From Natrarchaeobaculum sulfurireducens (lineage in GTDB: Archaea > Halobacteriota > Halobacteria > Halobacteriales > Natrialbaceae), in NCBI RefSeq assembly GCF_003430825.1, contig NZ_CP024047.1:744001-808000 (forward strand): DNA of 64,000 nucleotides, given 5' to 3'. Below are positions 42,909-52,837 of this stretch, piece after piece. A model generated the notes under the pieces. The model had not been told where the DNA came from and made no database searches. It saw nothing but the letters and a program-made list of their open reading frames with translations. A program made the position numbers and the translations under genes. Every line of letters starts with the position of its first letter. The first letter of the stretch is position 1.

Positions 42909-43379
42909 CCAGTCCCACCGGTGTTGGGGCTTGTCTCTGCCGTTCGTGTCTCTCTCGGACGGCCCTGTTCTGTGCCTGTCGCTCGAGCCACGGTTCGGTG
43001 CCCGAGACCACGTTCGAAGCCTGTGTCGACTGTCATAGCGAACGGATTACTGGACGCCGCCGGTTCCACTCGTCGCGAGCCCCCGAACTGCCCTCGAGTG
43101 TGGGAACCGACGATCCTACAGCGGTACACCCGACAGTCGGCTATTGTTAGTCGGGTGTTGGCCCTGGGAAGTCAGTCGGCACATGCCAGTACGGGGGCGA
43201 CTACCGACGGATGGGACCCCCGTCGGACGGCTTGCTTGGTTGTATCTCTACCCGGCAGTCGGTAACTGGGAGTGTTCCGACCCAGCCGTTGCCATCCGCT
43301 GTGCCGCGTGTTGGTACTCGTCGATCGCTTTCAACGAGAACGCGGACGTTTTTGCCCTCGAGGTCGTACGCCGTCCCTA
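42909..43379. other. divergent intergenic region with two strong hairpins
   Basis: 471 bp without a credible gene. It contains a perfect 8-bp stem cacccgac/gtcgggtg (43127-43134 with 43150-43157) and a 7-bp stem acggggg/cccccgt (43191-43197 with 43217-43223). Short frames here have no haloarchaeal codon pattern. The structures could belong to a small RNA or to the leader of the downstream gene. Confidence 0.4.
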
Positions 43380-44360
43380 ATGAGCGATTCCGACGGGGGT
43401 CCGAGCCAGGTCGACTCACCGGACTACCACAGCGAGCGTCACACGGCTGCCCAGACCTGTGGCTGGACGGCTAACGCGTTGCGTGGGGAGGGCAAGTGCT
43501 ACAAAAACATCTGGTACGGAATCGAGTCACACCGCTGTATCCAGATGACGCCGGTCGTCCGGTGTAACGAACGGTGTGTCTTCTGCTGGCGAGACCACCG
43601 TGGCCACGCCTACGAACTCGAGGACGTCGAGTGGGACGACCCCGAGGCCGTCGTCGACGCCTCGCTCGACCTTCAGAAGAGGCTCCTCTCGGGGTTTGGC
43701 GGCAACGAAGAGGTTCCTCGCGAGGTATTCGAAGAGGCGATGGAACCCCGCCACGTCGCCATCTCGCTCGATGGCGAGCCGACGCTCTATCCCTACTTGC
43801 CGGAGCTGCTCGAGGCGTTTCACGACCGTGACGTCACCACGTTCCTCGTCTCGAACGGCACTCGGCCGGACATCCTGCGGGAGTGTAATCCAACGCAGCT
43901 GTACGTCAGCGTCGATGCGCCGGAACGACACACCTTCGATCAGGTCGTCAAGGCGATGGAGGACGACGCCTGGGAGAAGTTGCTCGAGACGATGGACATC
44001 CTCGCCGAGAAAGACGAGACTCGAACCGTCCTCCGGACGACGCTGGTCGACGGCGAGAACATGCACCACCCCGACTGGTATGCCGGATTCTACCAGCTCG
44101 CCGACCCCGACTTTATCGAACTGAAAGCCTACATGCACGTCGGCCACTCGCGGGGTCGCCTGGACCGCTCGTCGATGCCCGACCACGAGGCCGTCGTCTC
44201 CTTCGCCGAGGACGTCATGGCGCACATGCCTGCGTTTACCGAGTGCAAGGACGTACCGGCCTCGAGAGTCGCCTTGCTCTCGAAGACGACGGATACGTGG
44301 GTCCCAAAACTGAAAAAAGACAGTGAGTTCTGGGCGCGCGATCCAGTTACGGGCGACTGA
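43380..44360 (+). CDS. taw1: tRNA 4-demethylwyosine synthase
   Basis: A 326-residue radical SAM enzyme (Taw1/TYW1) that builds the tricyclic base at G37 of tRNA-Phe from N1-methylguanosine and pyruvate. The radical SAM cluster is CNERCVFCWRDH (about 62-73). A second cluster is expected from CGWTANA, KCYKNIWYG and SHRCIQM. HVAISLDGEPTLYPYLPEL and DFIELKAYMHVGHSRGRL are Taw1 signatures. Start set to the ATG followed by SDSDGG, after a divergent region. Confidence 0.95.
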   Translation: MSDSDGGPSQVDSPDYHSERHTAAQTCGWTANALRGEGKCYKNIWYGIESHRCIQMTPVVRCNERCVFCWRDHRGHAYELEDVEWDDPEAVVDASLDLQKRLLSGFGGNEEVPREVFEEAMEPRHVAISLDGEPTLYPYLPELLEAFHDRDVTTFLVSNGTRPDILRECNPTQLYVSVDAPERHTFDQVVKAMEDDAWEKLLETMDILAEKDETRTVLRTTLVDGENMHHPDWYAGFYQLADPDFIELKAYMHVGHSRGRLDRSSMPDHEAVVSFAEDVMAHMPAFTECKDVPASRVALLSKTTDTWVPKLKKDSEFWARDPVTGD

Positions 44361-44441
44361 TCGCCGGACTGCTGAACTGTCGACTCGAGGGGGATCTGGT
44401 CGGCAATAACGCTTTTTTCTCACCGTAACGTACGGTCGGCA

Positions 44442-45251
44442 GTGACGATACGGCACCTCGTCGACCGGCTCGAACCGACCACGTACACGATTGCCGTCGT
44501 GAACGACGACGAGCCGGGACCGCTCGAGGCGATGCTCGCCGATGCGTTCGACGGCAATGGCATCGACATCGAGGCCACTGGGAACGCAGAGACCGTCTTT
44601 CGAAACGTCTCCGATGCGAATCTCGACGGTGTGACGACGAGCGACGAGGACGACCTGGCGGTGTTGCTCGACGATGGGGAACCAGTCGCCGCCTCGTCGA
44701 TGAACGCCCTCTATGAGTCGTTGCTCGCGATCAACTCCGACCTGTTCGTGACCGGAGCGCGCGGACTGGGCGAGATCGAGCTTCCAAACGTATTAGCCGG
44801 GCTCGAGGACACCCGACTCCGACTACGGGGGTATCCGCTGGCACACAAAGAGAAACTGCTGTTGATCATCGTCTCGCGGTACATCGAACAACTCGCGTGT
44901 GAGGGTGGCTCCGGGACGATTCGTTCGGCGTTCCAGACGCTTTCTCGAATCGAGGACGAACTCGGCACGAAAGAAGTCTACGACCAGCTCGCAGGGACCG
45001 ACGTCGACGTTTACGTCTATGGGGTCGACGACGGTATCGACTCGTCGCTCGGGGCGACGATTCACTCGGGAACCGGTCCCAAGTATCGTCGATCGTGGTT
45101 CGTGGTCTACCGACCCGATAGCGCGGCCTCGGCGGCGGACTCTGGGGCGCTCGTCTGTTACGAAGTCGAGCCTCGGGTCTGGGATGGCTTTTATACGTTC
45201 GACGCCGACCGCGTCAGAGAAATCGACGATGCGATTACTGACGGGTTCTAG
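44442..45251 (+). CDS. DICT-domain sensory-type protein
   Basis: A 269-residue protein. A small N-terminal domain (1-100) with TTYTIAVVNDDEPGPLEAML is followed by a DICT-like sensor fold (about 120-269): HKEKLLLIIVSRYIEQLA, IRSAFQTLSRIEDELGT, VDVYVYGVDD and a SWFVVYRP strand, ending in DGFYTFDADRVREID. DICT domains occur next to histidine kinases, HTH or bacterio-opsin activators in haloarchaea; here it is alone. Starts with GTG. Ligand unknown. Confidence 0.65.
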   Translation: MTIRHLVDRLEPTTYTIAVVNDDEPGPLEAMLADAFDGNGIDIEATGNAETVFRNVSDANLDGVTTSDEDDLAVLLDDGEPVAASSMNALYESLLAINSDLFVTGARGLGEIELPNVLAGLEDTRLRLRGYPLAHKEKLLLIIVSRYIEQLACEGGSGTIRSAFQTLSRIEDELGTKEVYDQLAGTDVDVYVYGVDDGIDSSLGATIHSGTGPKYRRSWFVVYRPDSAASAADSGALVCYEVEPRVWDGFYTFDADRVREIDDAITDGF

Positions 45252-45370
45252 GCGTCAAAACACCGGTGGGTTTTTCCCAGCGCCCTCCCGAATTTCGACA
45301 TCGGATCGGGAGTCACTCGAGTAAACTACCGACAACACCATCGCAGTTCTGTTATGCATGCCATATTCGG

Positions 45371-45379
45371 TATGCTTTT
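45371..45379 (+). promoter_or_regulatory. TATA-like box of the riboflavin operon
   Basis: The sequence tatgctttt is centred about 30 bp before the ribK ATG at 45405. No FMN riboswitch-like structure was seen. Confidence 0.4.
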
Positions 45380-45404
45380 GAGGGCACCGCTCAAACCTAG
45401 AGCT

Positions 45405-46112
45405 ATGTCAGCCACAGCGGAGTCTGCCGTCGGGCACGACGAACTCGCCGTTCTCAAGTTGCTCGCACTCGAGGGCGGTCTCGAGGGTGACGTCAAGATT
45501 TCCTGTTCGGCGCTGGCCGATCGGCTCGACGCGTCGAACCAGACGGCCTCCCGTCGGCTCCAGCGACTCGAGAGCGCGACATTGCTCGAGCGAGATACGG
45601 TCAGTGACGGCCAGTGGGTCTCGGTCACTGACGAAGGCGAGCGCGTCCTTCACGCCGAGTACGAGGATTACCGGCGGATCTTCGAGCGCGACACCGAGGT
45701 CGCCCTCGAGGGAATCGTCACCAGTGGAATGGGTGAAGGCCGCCACTACATCTCCTTACCCGGTTACAACCGTCAGTTCGAGGACCGACTCGGCTACGAG
45801 CCGTTTCCCGGCACGCTAAACGTCGAACTTCGCGAGGACAGCGTTCGTCGGCGCAGCGCCGTCTCCTCGCTCGAGCCGATCCCGATCGACGGCTGGGAGG
45901 ACGACGAGCGGACCTATGGGCCGGCGGTCTGTTATCCGGCGACGATCGAGACGGCGACCGGCGAGCGCTACGTCGATGCCCACACCATCGCGCCCGAGCG
46001 CACCCACCACGACGACGACCAACTCGAGGTTATCGCTCCCGTGAAACTCCGCGAGGAACTCGGGCTCGAAGACGACGATCACGTCACGGTCTCCGTTGGT
46101 GATCGCGAATGA
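45405..46112 (+). CDS. ribK: CTP-dependent riboflavin kinase with HTH domain
   Basis: A 235-residue bifunctional regulator/enzyme (DUF120). The N-terminal winged helix (about 10-80) has [20 protein letters not shown]. The kinase part has [20 protein letters not shown] and [14 protein letters not shown], and a cradle-loop barrel that phosphorylates riboflavin to FMN with CTP. The HTH domain likely autoregulates the operon (as RbkR does in archaea). Its stop overlaps the next start (ATGA at 46109). Confidence 0.92.
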   Translation: MSATAESAVGHDELAVLKLLALEGGLEGDVKISCSALADRLDASNQTASRRLQRLESATLLERDTVSDGQWVSVTDEGERVLHAEYEDYRRIFERDTEVALEGIVTSGMGEGRHYISLPGYNRQFEDRLGYEPFPGTLNVELREDSVRRRSAVSSLEPIPIDGWEDDERTYGPAVCYPATIETATGERYVDAHTIAPERTHHDDDQLEVIAPVKLREELGLEDDDHVTVSVGDRE

Positions 46113-46831
46113 CGGGCCACCACGCCGGCCCTCGGTCGAACGCGGACAGAACGACGGCGAGCGCCGGCGTCGACGGGAGCGACGAAGCAGGGACGTTCGT
46201 ACGCGCCCTCGACGCCCTGCACGCGGGCGAGCCGGTGTTAGTCCACGATGCCGCCGATCGTGAGGGTGAAACCGACCTCATCTACCACGCCGACGCGGTC
46301 ACCCCCGAGGCCGTTGCCAGGCTGCGAAACGATGCCGGCGGACTTGTCTGTACTGCACTCGGCCACGAGATCGCAGAGGCGTTCGACCTTCCGTTCTATA
46401 CCGAGGCGATCGACCATCCGGCCGCCGGCTGCCACAACCTCGGGTACGACGAACGCTCGTCGTTCTCGTTGACCGTCAACCACCGCGAAACGTACACCGG
46501 GATCACCGACGTCGACCGCTCGCGAACGATCCGAGCACTCGGTGAAGCCGCCGCTGCACCCGAAGCCGTCGAGTTTGCCGCGGAGTTTCGAGTCCCCGGA
46601 CACGTTCATCTCCTGAAAGCCGCCCCCGATCTGCTCGCCCAGCGTGAGGGTCATACCGAACTCGGCGTCGCCCTCGCCGAGGCCGCCGACCTGTCTCCGG
46701 CCGTCGTCGTCTGTGAGATGCTCGACGACGAAACCGGCGAGGCGCTCACCCCTGTCGACGCCCGGGCGTACGCCGACCGTCACGACTTCGTCTACCTCGA
46801 GGGCCGGACGGTCCTCGAGCACCTCGGCTGA
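46109..46831 (+). CDS. ribB: 3,4-dihydroxy-2-butanone-4-phosphate synthase
   Basis: A 240-residue riboflavin biosynthesis enzyme making the four-carbon unit from ribulose-5-phosphate. [20 protein letters not shown] (about 45-64) contains the acidic loop, [13 protein letters not shown] follows, and [13 protein letters not shown] is the second active-site segment. The first 25 residues are a variable tail. It overlaps ribK by four bases; together they couple FMN sensing/production with precursor synthesis. Confidence 0.94.
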   Translation: MTGHHAGPRSNADRTTASAGVDGSDEAGTFVRALDALHAGEPVLVHDAADREGETDLIYHADAVTPEAVARLRNDAGGLVCTALGHEIAEAFDLPFYTEAIDHPAAGCHNLGYDERSSFSLTVNHRETYTGITDVDRSRTIRALGEAAAAPEAVEFAAEFRVPGHVHLLKAAPDLLAQREGHTELGVALAEAADLSPAVVVCEMLDDETGEALTPVDARAYADRHDFVYLEGRTVLEHLG

Positions 46832-46945
46832 TACTGCCGGACAGAACTCGTCTGAGCGTTCGTCGCTCCCCTCCCGCGAATGCGCTTCACTGACTTCCGT
46901 CTAACAGTATGGGTCCCGGCTCCGTTCGGCTGCTGTCGGCTTCGA

Positions 46946-47296
46946 TCAGTCTCCTCCTGACTCCAGTGTCGGGTCGCTTCGACCCGCGCCGCTTCGGTAG
47001 ACGGCATAGAGGATGAGCACCGCGATCAGGAAGTCGAAACTGTGTTCGATGAGGTGATGGACCGCCATGGGGATCAGTCCGAACACCGTTGCGAGACCGA
47101 CGATCGACCGTGCGACCAGCAGGCCGAGGACAATGGTGATCAGGAGGTACCGAAACGAGCGCCGACGCCAGTAGGCAACGACGCCACACAGAAAGAGAAC
47201 CGTCGTTCCGGTGACCGCCAGGACGATCACGAGCAAGAGCACTGGTGCGAACTCGGGGGGCAGCCAGTCCACCTGGAACGGGGTCGTGTGATTCAT
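46946..47296 (-). CDS. four-helix membrane protein (DUF7471-like)
   Basis: A 116-residue membrane protein with helices at about 17-40, 48-70 and 80-104. It is divergent from the HTH gene at 47475. Similar pairs of a short membrane protein and an HTH protein with two N-terminal winged helices occur in haloarchaea, the membrane protein being labelled DUF7471 (from memory). It might transmit a signal to the regulator. Confidence 0.6.
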   Translation of the reverse strand: MNHTTPFQVDWLPPEFAPVLLLVIVLAVTGTTVLFLCGVVAYWRRRSFRYLLITIVLGLLVARSIVGLATVFGLIPMAVHHLIEHSFDFLIAVLILYAVYRSGAGRSDPTLESGGD

Positions 47297-47474
47297 TGCC
47301 GCTGGTCGGTATCGGTGCGAGAGTTACCTATGTGCTTCGGTCATTTCTATGCGACCGATCCGAGCGTGACGGGTCATATGACCCGTTCTTACTCAGTGGG
47401 AACGAAGCAAACTGGTTATGAAGGCGCTGGCGCTACACTCGAGTAGCGACAGTACCCGACACATCCAGATTCCA

Positions 47475-48005
47475 ATGAGCACCACTCGACAGGAGATCAG
47501 GACACACGTACACGCAAACGCCGGGATTCATTTCAACGAACTCGTCAGAGAGTCGGCGTTTGCACCGGGACAGATTCAGTACCACGTTCGACGGCTGATC
47601 GACGAGGACGAACTCGTCCGGGACGAGTACTACGGTCGGACCCACTACTATCCGCCCGCATACGACGAGTGGGAACGCGCCGCCCTCGCACTGTTCCGAC
47701 GCGAAACCACACGCGAGATCGTCGTCTATCTGATCGAACACGAACCCGCTCGCCCCGCTGCCATCGCCGGCGAACTCGGCATCGCCCGCAGCACGCTCGA
47801 GTACCACCTCGACCGGCTCGTCGAACGCGAAGTCGTCGAAAAACGGTACGACGCACGCAACCGCGTGACGCTCGAGCTGGCCAATCCGGAAGTAACTGGG
47901 GAGTTGCTCTCGACGATCGAACCCACGGTTCCCGACCGACTACTCGATCGCTTCACCCGCCTCGTCGACGATCTGCTCGAGGGACCGCCTGATCCTTCGA
48001 GGTAA
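47475..48005 (+). CDS. two-winged-helix transcriptional regulator
   Basis: A 176-residue regulator with two winged-helix units. The first (about 5-65) reads TRQEIRTHVHANAGIHFNEL and GQIQYHVRRLIDEDELV; the second (about 75-145) reads ETTREIVVYLIEHEPARPAA and STLEYHLDRLVEREVVEK. It is divergent from the small membrane protein. The ATG at 47475 is preferred because the conserved part starts there; an upstream ATG at 47418 lies over AT-rich promoter-like DNA (ggttatgaag). Confidence 0.75.
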   Translation: MSTTRQEIRTHVHANAGIHFNELVRESAFAPGQIQYHVRRLIDEDELVRDEYYGRTHYYPPAYDEWERAALALFRRETTREIVVYLIEHEPARPAAIAGELGIARSTLEYHLDRLVEREVVEKRYDARNRVTLELANPEVTGELLSTIEPTVPDRLLDRFTRLVDDLLEGPPDPSR

Positions 48006-48129
48006 CGCATCGTTCGGACCGTTTTCCCGTCTATCTACGGCGAGGAGGATGTCACTGTTCGCTGAATGTCGCGGATACAGGAACGAACGGATCGGCCGCG
48101 AACCGACCGGTGTGTCCCACCGTCCACGT

Positions 48130-50208
48130 TCAGTCGTCCCAGTTTGCCCGGAGCCATAGCGACTCGAGGGTGACCGCCAGACCGCCTACGACCACCGTTA
48201 AGACCGCGACGAACCGCAAAAGCGTCTGGAAGAACGACGGTCTCTCGTCGCTGTAGTCGATGGAGGTGGTGTGGTTTCCGTGGTCGTGATCGCCGTGATC
48301 GTGCCCGTGGTCGTGAACGACCAGATCGTCGTCGCTGTCATCGCTGTCATCGCTGCCATCGCTCTCGTCGCCGTGATCGCCGTGGTCGTGGGCATCGTCC
48401 GCCGCGGGGACGACGGTCGCGTCGATCCACTCGCTTACGTAGGTTCCGCCGGGCGCGCCGGTGAGACGAAGTTCCCACGTCCCCTCACTCGAAAGCGGCT
48501 GGACGGTCGCGTAACCTCCGTCGTCGATCTCCTCGAGTTCGACCTCTTGATCGGAGCCGTCCTCGTCGCTAAGCAGCAACCGGACGGACTGCTCCGACTC
48601 GACGAGCTCGCCGTCTTCGACGAACGCGGCCTCGAAGACGATCGGTTCGTCCGCCGTGAGAGTCAGCGCGTCGTCAGCCTCGTCTTCGGCGACGGGGAAG
48701 ACGGTGACCTCGAGGAGGACGTCGTCGTACTCGTACTCGATCGTCGACTCCGTGAGTTCGTCGCCTTCACCAGCGACTGCGGCCGTCGGGGCCGACGTGA
48801 GTACACCCGAGAGCACCAACACGGCCACCAAGAGGGCGAACTCGAGGCGGACGCTGCGAACGAATTGTCCGATCGATCGCTCCCGATCGGCTGACTCGGT
48901 GCCCCCGTCGGTGCTCACCGGCCTCGATGTGTCGGCCGGGCGGGAAGGGACGGACGGTTCGAGCCGTGAGAGCAGGACGAACCGGTTGAGTCCCCCCAGC
49001 CCGAGTGCGACCGTTGCGAGGGCCAGTTTGGCGACGAGGACGAGCCCGTAGTCGGTCTCGAAGAGGCCGTCGGCCGTCGGGACGTGCCACGAGGCGAGGA
49101 TGAACCCGGTCGTGAGTACGAGAGTGACGCCGACGAGCGCGAGAACGGAGAACCGACGAACCGTCCGGGAGAGCAGCGCCGCGCCGTCCGCTGGCGAGGC
49201 GGTTCGGATCGCCGGGACGACAGCGAGCGCGAGGACGGCCAACCCGCCGACCCACAGCCCAGCGCCGAAGAGGTGGACGAAGTCGATGATCGTCCCGTTC
49301 AGCCGGTCGATGGCAGTCGCCGAGTGGCTCGTCCAGGCGACCGAGAGGGTGACGAGGAGGCCGCCGAGGAACGTCCCCCAGTAGAGCCCCCGTCTCGAGA
49401 CCAACCGCTTGAGCCCGACTCCGGCGAGCCCGGCGAGCGAGACAGCCAGCACGCTCTGGAGGAGCCAGGCCTGCCCGAGCGGCGTTTCGGTGAACTCGAC
49501 GAGCGTACCGATAGAGAGCGCCCCGGTTCCGGCGGCTCTGCCAATACCGAGCGCGAGCGCACCGACCAGCGTACAGAACGCAGCGACCGCGATCAGTACG
49601 GAGAGCCGACGGTTTACGGTCTCCTGTCGACTCGAGCCGGCTCGAGCGAACGCCGGTCCTACCGCGAACAACGCGACTGCTGGTACCCCGAGTAGCCCGA
49701 CGACGCCGACGACCAACACCGACTTCGCGCCTGCCTCGAGCGGCGGCACCGACTCGTCGGCCTCGTCGTCTTCGTACGCCTCGAGGACGGCGTCACGGTC
49801 GAGTGGCTCGTCACCAACGGCGAAGAAGAACGATCCCGAGGTCGTGTGGCCGTCGTCGGCGAGCACCTCCCAGTCGACGGTGTACATCCCCTCCACAGCG
49901 GCTGTTTCGTCGATGGGGACGTCGACGACCTGGGTGTCGTCGGGGTCGATCTCCGGTTCGTCGGAGACGACCTCGCCGTCGGGACCTTCGACGGTGATAT
50001 CGGCGTTGACGACGCCATCGCCCGAGAAGTAAAGCGTCACCTCCTCGGGCAGCGAGTCGACTTGCTCACCGTTGCCGGGGTCGGTCTCGCTCAGGTAGGC
50101 GTGGGCCGCGACCGGCGTCGTCATACTCACCAGCACCAACGCTCCGAGGGCGAGGACGATCAGAAGAAGCGTTACGCTCAAACGGACAGACCGGTCGCGG
50201 TCGGTCAT
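48130..50208 (-). CDS. CopC-CopD fusion with His/Asp-rich tail
   Basis: A 692-residue copper-handling membrane protein. A signal (about 10-35) leads to a CopC domain starting HAYLSETDPGNGEQVDSLPE (about 36-135), where the mature first His is the usual Cu(II) ligand. A CopD-like eight-helix domain (about 155-410) has FVHLFGAGLWVGGLAVLALA and ILASWHVPTADG. Then comes an extracellular beta domain (about 470-600), a His-rich stretch DHGHDHGDHDHGNH, and one final helix. It probably binds or imports copper at the outer face. It is translationally coupled (ATGA) to the beta-propeller gene upstream, and its stop lies 124 bp from the HTH gene's. Confidence 0.85.
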   Translation of the reverse strand: MTDRDRSVRLSVTLLLIVLALGALVLVSMTTPVAAHAYLSETDPGNGEQVDSLPEEVTLYFSGDGVVNADITVEGPDGEVVSDEPEIDPDDTQVVDVPIDETAAVEGMYTVDWEVLADDGHTTSGSFFFAVGDEPLDRDAVLEAYEDDEADESVPPLEAGAKSVLVVGVVGLLGVPAVALFAVGPAFARAGSSRQETVNRRLSVLIAVAAFCTLVGALALGIGRAAGTGALSIGTLVEFTETPLGQAWLLQSVLAVSLAGLAGVGLKRLVSRRGLYWGTFLGGLLVTLSVAWTSHSATAIDRLNGTIIDFVHLFGAGLWVGGLAVLALAVVPAIRTASPADGAALLSRTVRRFSVLALVGVTLVLTTGFILASWHVPTADGLFETDYGLVLVAKLALATVALGLGGLNRFVLLSRLEPSVPSRPADTSRPVSTDGGTESADRERSIGQFVRSVRLEFALLVAVLVLSGVLTSAPTAAVAGEGDELTESTIEYEYDDVLLEVTVFPVAEDEADDALTLTADEPIVFEAAFVEDGELVESEQSVRLLLSDEDGSDQEVELEEIDDGGYATVQPLSSEGTWELRLTGAPGGTYVSEWIDATVVPAADDAHDHGDHGDESDGSDDSDDSDDDLVVHDHGHDHGDHDHGNHTTSIDYSDERPSFFQTLLRFVAVLTVVVGGLAVTLESLWLRANWDD

Positions 50209-51410
50209 CGGTATCGACCTGTATACCCGGTTCCGGAGTCACCGACGTACTGGACGGTATCGACGGAATCGCCGACCTCGATTAGCTCGACGTCCTGGGC
50301 GGTCATATCGACGACGGCGACCGACTCGTCTCCATCAGCTGGCGTAATGAAGTAGTCCTCCCCGGAAACAGCCATCCGATTCCGGCTGTCGGTTTCACCG
50401 GCTTCGAGTCGGTCGACTTCCTCGAGTTCGGAGACGTCGATAACGGCCACGTCGGCCGACTCGGCGTTCGCGACGAAGGCGAACGCTCCCGCCGGTCCGA
50501 AGCGGACCGTCGAGGGCCCTCCATCGATCGCGAGGCTAGCCAGGACGTCACTCTCCTCGCTGGTTACGTCCACGAAATGGACCTCGTCGTCAACGATCGC
50601 GAGTCGATCCTCGTCGGGCGAGAGGAACATCCCGCCGGTAAAATCGAGTTCGTCGACGATCTCGTCGGTTTCGGTGTCGACGACAGTCGTCCCACCGACG
50701 TACTCGACGTACGCGAGACCGTTTCTCGGGCCGTAGGCCTTGTAGTGAGTCCCACCAGCCTCGCCGAACTCGAGGAACGCCGTTCGTTCGTAGGCCTCGA
50801 GGTCGATCGCAGGTATTCCGGGATCGTTGACGTTCGTCGCGTACCCGGTGTCGCCCATCGACTCGTGGTAGAGGAGCTTGCCGTGGCCTTCCCCATCGAG
50901 GCCGGACTCGACGATCTCGCTCACCTCGAGCGTGTCGACATCGATCACGTAAAATGTGCCTTCGTCGTCAGCGTGTACCCAGATTTCGTCGTCGACTGGG
51001 TGGTAGATGTGGTTGATACCTGGACCGACGTCGATTGCGGTTTCGTGCGTGCGTGTTTCGGTATCGAGAACGTGGACCTGACTGAGCGACTCTTCGACGA
51101 CGAATATCCGTTCGTAATCGTGTGTGATCTGTGGGTCTGCCCACGACTCGTCGTCGAACCCGTCGGTAATTTCGTCGACGACCTCGCCCTCGGTGGGGTC
51201 GAGGATCGAGATCCGATCCGGGGAGAACGCGTAGACGAGCCCGTCACTACCGATAGCATCGGGTTCGTCTCCGTTGCTGTCGTCATCGCTGTCGTCTGCA
51301 GCGCCGTCGGAACCATTGCCGAGACAGCCAGCAAGAGCCGTGATCGCGAGTCCGCCAGCGGCCCCGATAACCGATCGTCGCTCGACTGAGTCGGCCGTAC
51401 TCGGAGTCAT
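50205..51410 (-). CDS. Tat lipoprotein with beta-propeller (YncE-like), copy B
   Basis: A 401-residue exported protein. ERRSVIGAAGGLAITALAGC is a Tat-type lipobox with the lipid Cys near residue 29, followed by an Asp/Ser linker. The rest is a seven-bladed propeller of YncE/40-residue type repeats (VYAFSPDRISILDPTEGEVV, FYVIDVDTLEVSEIVESGLD and so on). It shares most of its sequence layout with copy A upstream, including GHGKLLYHE and ATNVNDPG, so the two arose by tandem duplication. Its 3' end overlaps the CopC-CopD gene. Confidence 0.8.
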   Translation of the reverse strand: MTPSTADSVERRSVIGAAGGLAITALAGCLGNGSDGAADDSDDDSNGDEPDAIGSDGLVYAFSPDRISILDPTEGEVVDEITDGFDDESWADPQITHDYERIFVVEESLSQVHVLDTETRTHETAIDVGPGINHIYHPVDDEIWVHADDEGTFYVIDVDTLEVSEIVESGLDGEGHGKLLYHESMGDTGYATNVNDPGIPAIDLEAYERTAFLEFGEAGGTHYKAYGPRNGLAYVEYVGGTTVVDTETDEIVDELDFTGGMFLSPDEDRLAIVDDEVHFVDVTSEESDVLASLAIDGGPSTVRFGPAGAFAFVANAESADVAVIDVSELEEVDRLEAGETDSRNRMAVSGEDYFITPADGDESVAVVDMTAQDVELIEVGDSVDTVQYVGDSGTGYTGRYR

Positions 51411-52669
51411 TATCTGAGTCTGCCGGAGTAGCCGACGCCGGAGTCACCGACGTACTGGACGGTGTCGACGCCGTCTTCGACCTCGACGTGTTCGACCTCG
51501 CTGGCTTCGATATCGACGACGGCGACGATCCCATCGGCGTCCGCGGGCGTGACGAAGTAGCCGTCCCCGGCGACGCCGGACCGGTGGAGGTGGTGTGCGT
51601 CTTCGGGTCGTTCGATGTCGCCGACGTCGACGATGTCGACGACCTCGAGTTCGTCGACGTCGATGATGGAGGCCTCGTCGGTCTGTGTGTGAGCCGTGAT
51701 CGCGTAGCGTGTGTCCTCGCTCTCGTGGTACCGGAGGGCGTCGGGCCCGTCGCCGACAGGGACGACGCCGAGTTCTTCGCTGTCCTCGCTGGTGGCGTCG
51801 AGGAATCTGACCTCGTCGCCGTCGAGGACGCCGAGGACCTGTTCGTCGGACGAGAGATACATTCCACCCGCGAAGTCGAACGTGTCGACGATCTCGTCGG
51901 TCTCGGTGTCGACGACGACCGTCTCGTCGCCGAACTCGACGTATGCACGCCCGTTCTCGGGACTATAGGCCTTGTAGTGGGTCCCCTGGTCGTCCTCGTC
52001 GGCGAACTCGATGAAGTCACTGCGCTCGTAGCTCTCGAGGTCGATCACGGCCACGCCGGGATCGTTCACGTTGGTCGCATAGGCCGTCGAGCCGAAGTCC
52101 TCGTGGTAGAGCAGTTTGCCGTGGCCTTCGTTCTCGAGGCCGGACTCGACGATCTCCGTCACGTCGTGGGAGTCGGTATCGATGACGTAAAACGTTCCCT
52201 CGTCGTCGCTGTGGGCCCACATCTCCTCGTCGTTCGGATGGTACATGTGAGTCGCATCGGGTCCGATATCGACCTCGTCGACGATCTCGCGTGCCTTGGT
52301 GTCGATCACCAGGACCTGCGATGGAGACTCTCGAATAACGTAGATTTCGCTATAGTCGGCCGTGATACGCGGATCGCCCCAGCCTTCGTCGTCGAGGCCG
52401 TCGGTAATCTCGTCGACGACCTCGCCGTCTTCGGGATCGATGATGGCGATAGTGTTCGGCGCGAAGGCGTAGATCATCCCCTCGCTTCCCTCGAATTCCC
52501 CGTCGTCATTGTCGCCGTCGTCTTCGTGGTCGTCGTGGCCGTCGCTATCGTCGGCAGATTCCTCGAGTTCCTCGTCGTCATCGTCGTCACCAAGGCAGCC
52601 GGCGAGGGCGACGACGGTGCCACCCGCAGCGACCTGTACGAAACGCCGTCGGTTCAGCTCTTTGTGCAT
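51410..52669 (-). CDS. Tat lipoprotein with beta-propeller (YncE-like), copy A
   Basis: A 419-residue exported protein, first gene of the copper operon. LNRRRFVQVAAGGTVVALAG then Cys gives a Tat lipobox, and an Asp-rich His-containing linker (SDGHDDHEDDGDNDDGEFEG) precedes the propeller. Blades include YAFAPNTIAIIDPEDGEVVD and MYHPNDEEMWAHSDDEGTFY. His-rich and acidic patches plus the linked CopC-CopD suggest metal or redox-related function, but no haem or copper site can be proven. The stop shares one base with the next start (TAATG). Confidence 0.8.
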   Translation of the reverse strand: MHKELNRRRFVQVAAGGTVVALAGCLGDDDDDEELEESADDSDGHDDHEDDGDNDDGEFEGSEGMIYAFAPNTIAIIDPEDGEVVDEITDGLDDEGWGDPRITADYSEIYVIRESPSQVLVIDTKAREIVDEVDIGPDATHMYHPNDEEMWAHSDDEGTFYVIDTDSHDVTEIVESGLENEGHGKLLYHEDFGSTAYATNVNDPGVAVIDLESYERSDFIEFADEDDQGTHYKAYSPENGRAYVEFGDETVVVDTETDEIVDTFDFAGGMYLSSDEQVLGVLDGDEVRFLDATSEDSEELGVVPVGDGPDALRYHESEDTRYAITAHTQTDEASIIDVDELEVVDIVDVGDIERPEDAHHLHRSGVAGDGYFVTPADADGIVAVVDIEASEVEHVEVEDGVDTVQYVGDSGVGYSGRLR

Positions 52670-52837
52670 AGGGCTACTTGTAAACCCGTTATTTACTGGG
52701 TTTTGGTTCGATCGTCGAACGCGCCGTGCCCGGCCGCACGCGACGAGGACTGTGAACCAGCTGGCGGCCGACGGTGTCGAACTTTCCGTCCATAAAATCG
52801 CGAACACTTAGTACGGTGGTGTACAACAGATTCGATC

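Noticed and set aside
45252-45404. FMN riboswitch before ribK
   Set aside because: The gap is short and no multi-helix RFN-type structure can be drawn; archaeal ribK is normally controlled by its own HTH domain.
47418-47474. Longer N-terminus for the two-winged-helix regulator
   Set aside because: The ATG at 47418 lies in a TATA-like stretch, and the added residues (ALALHSSSDSTRHIQ) do not resemble the family; the internal ATG begins the conserved part.
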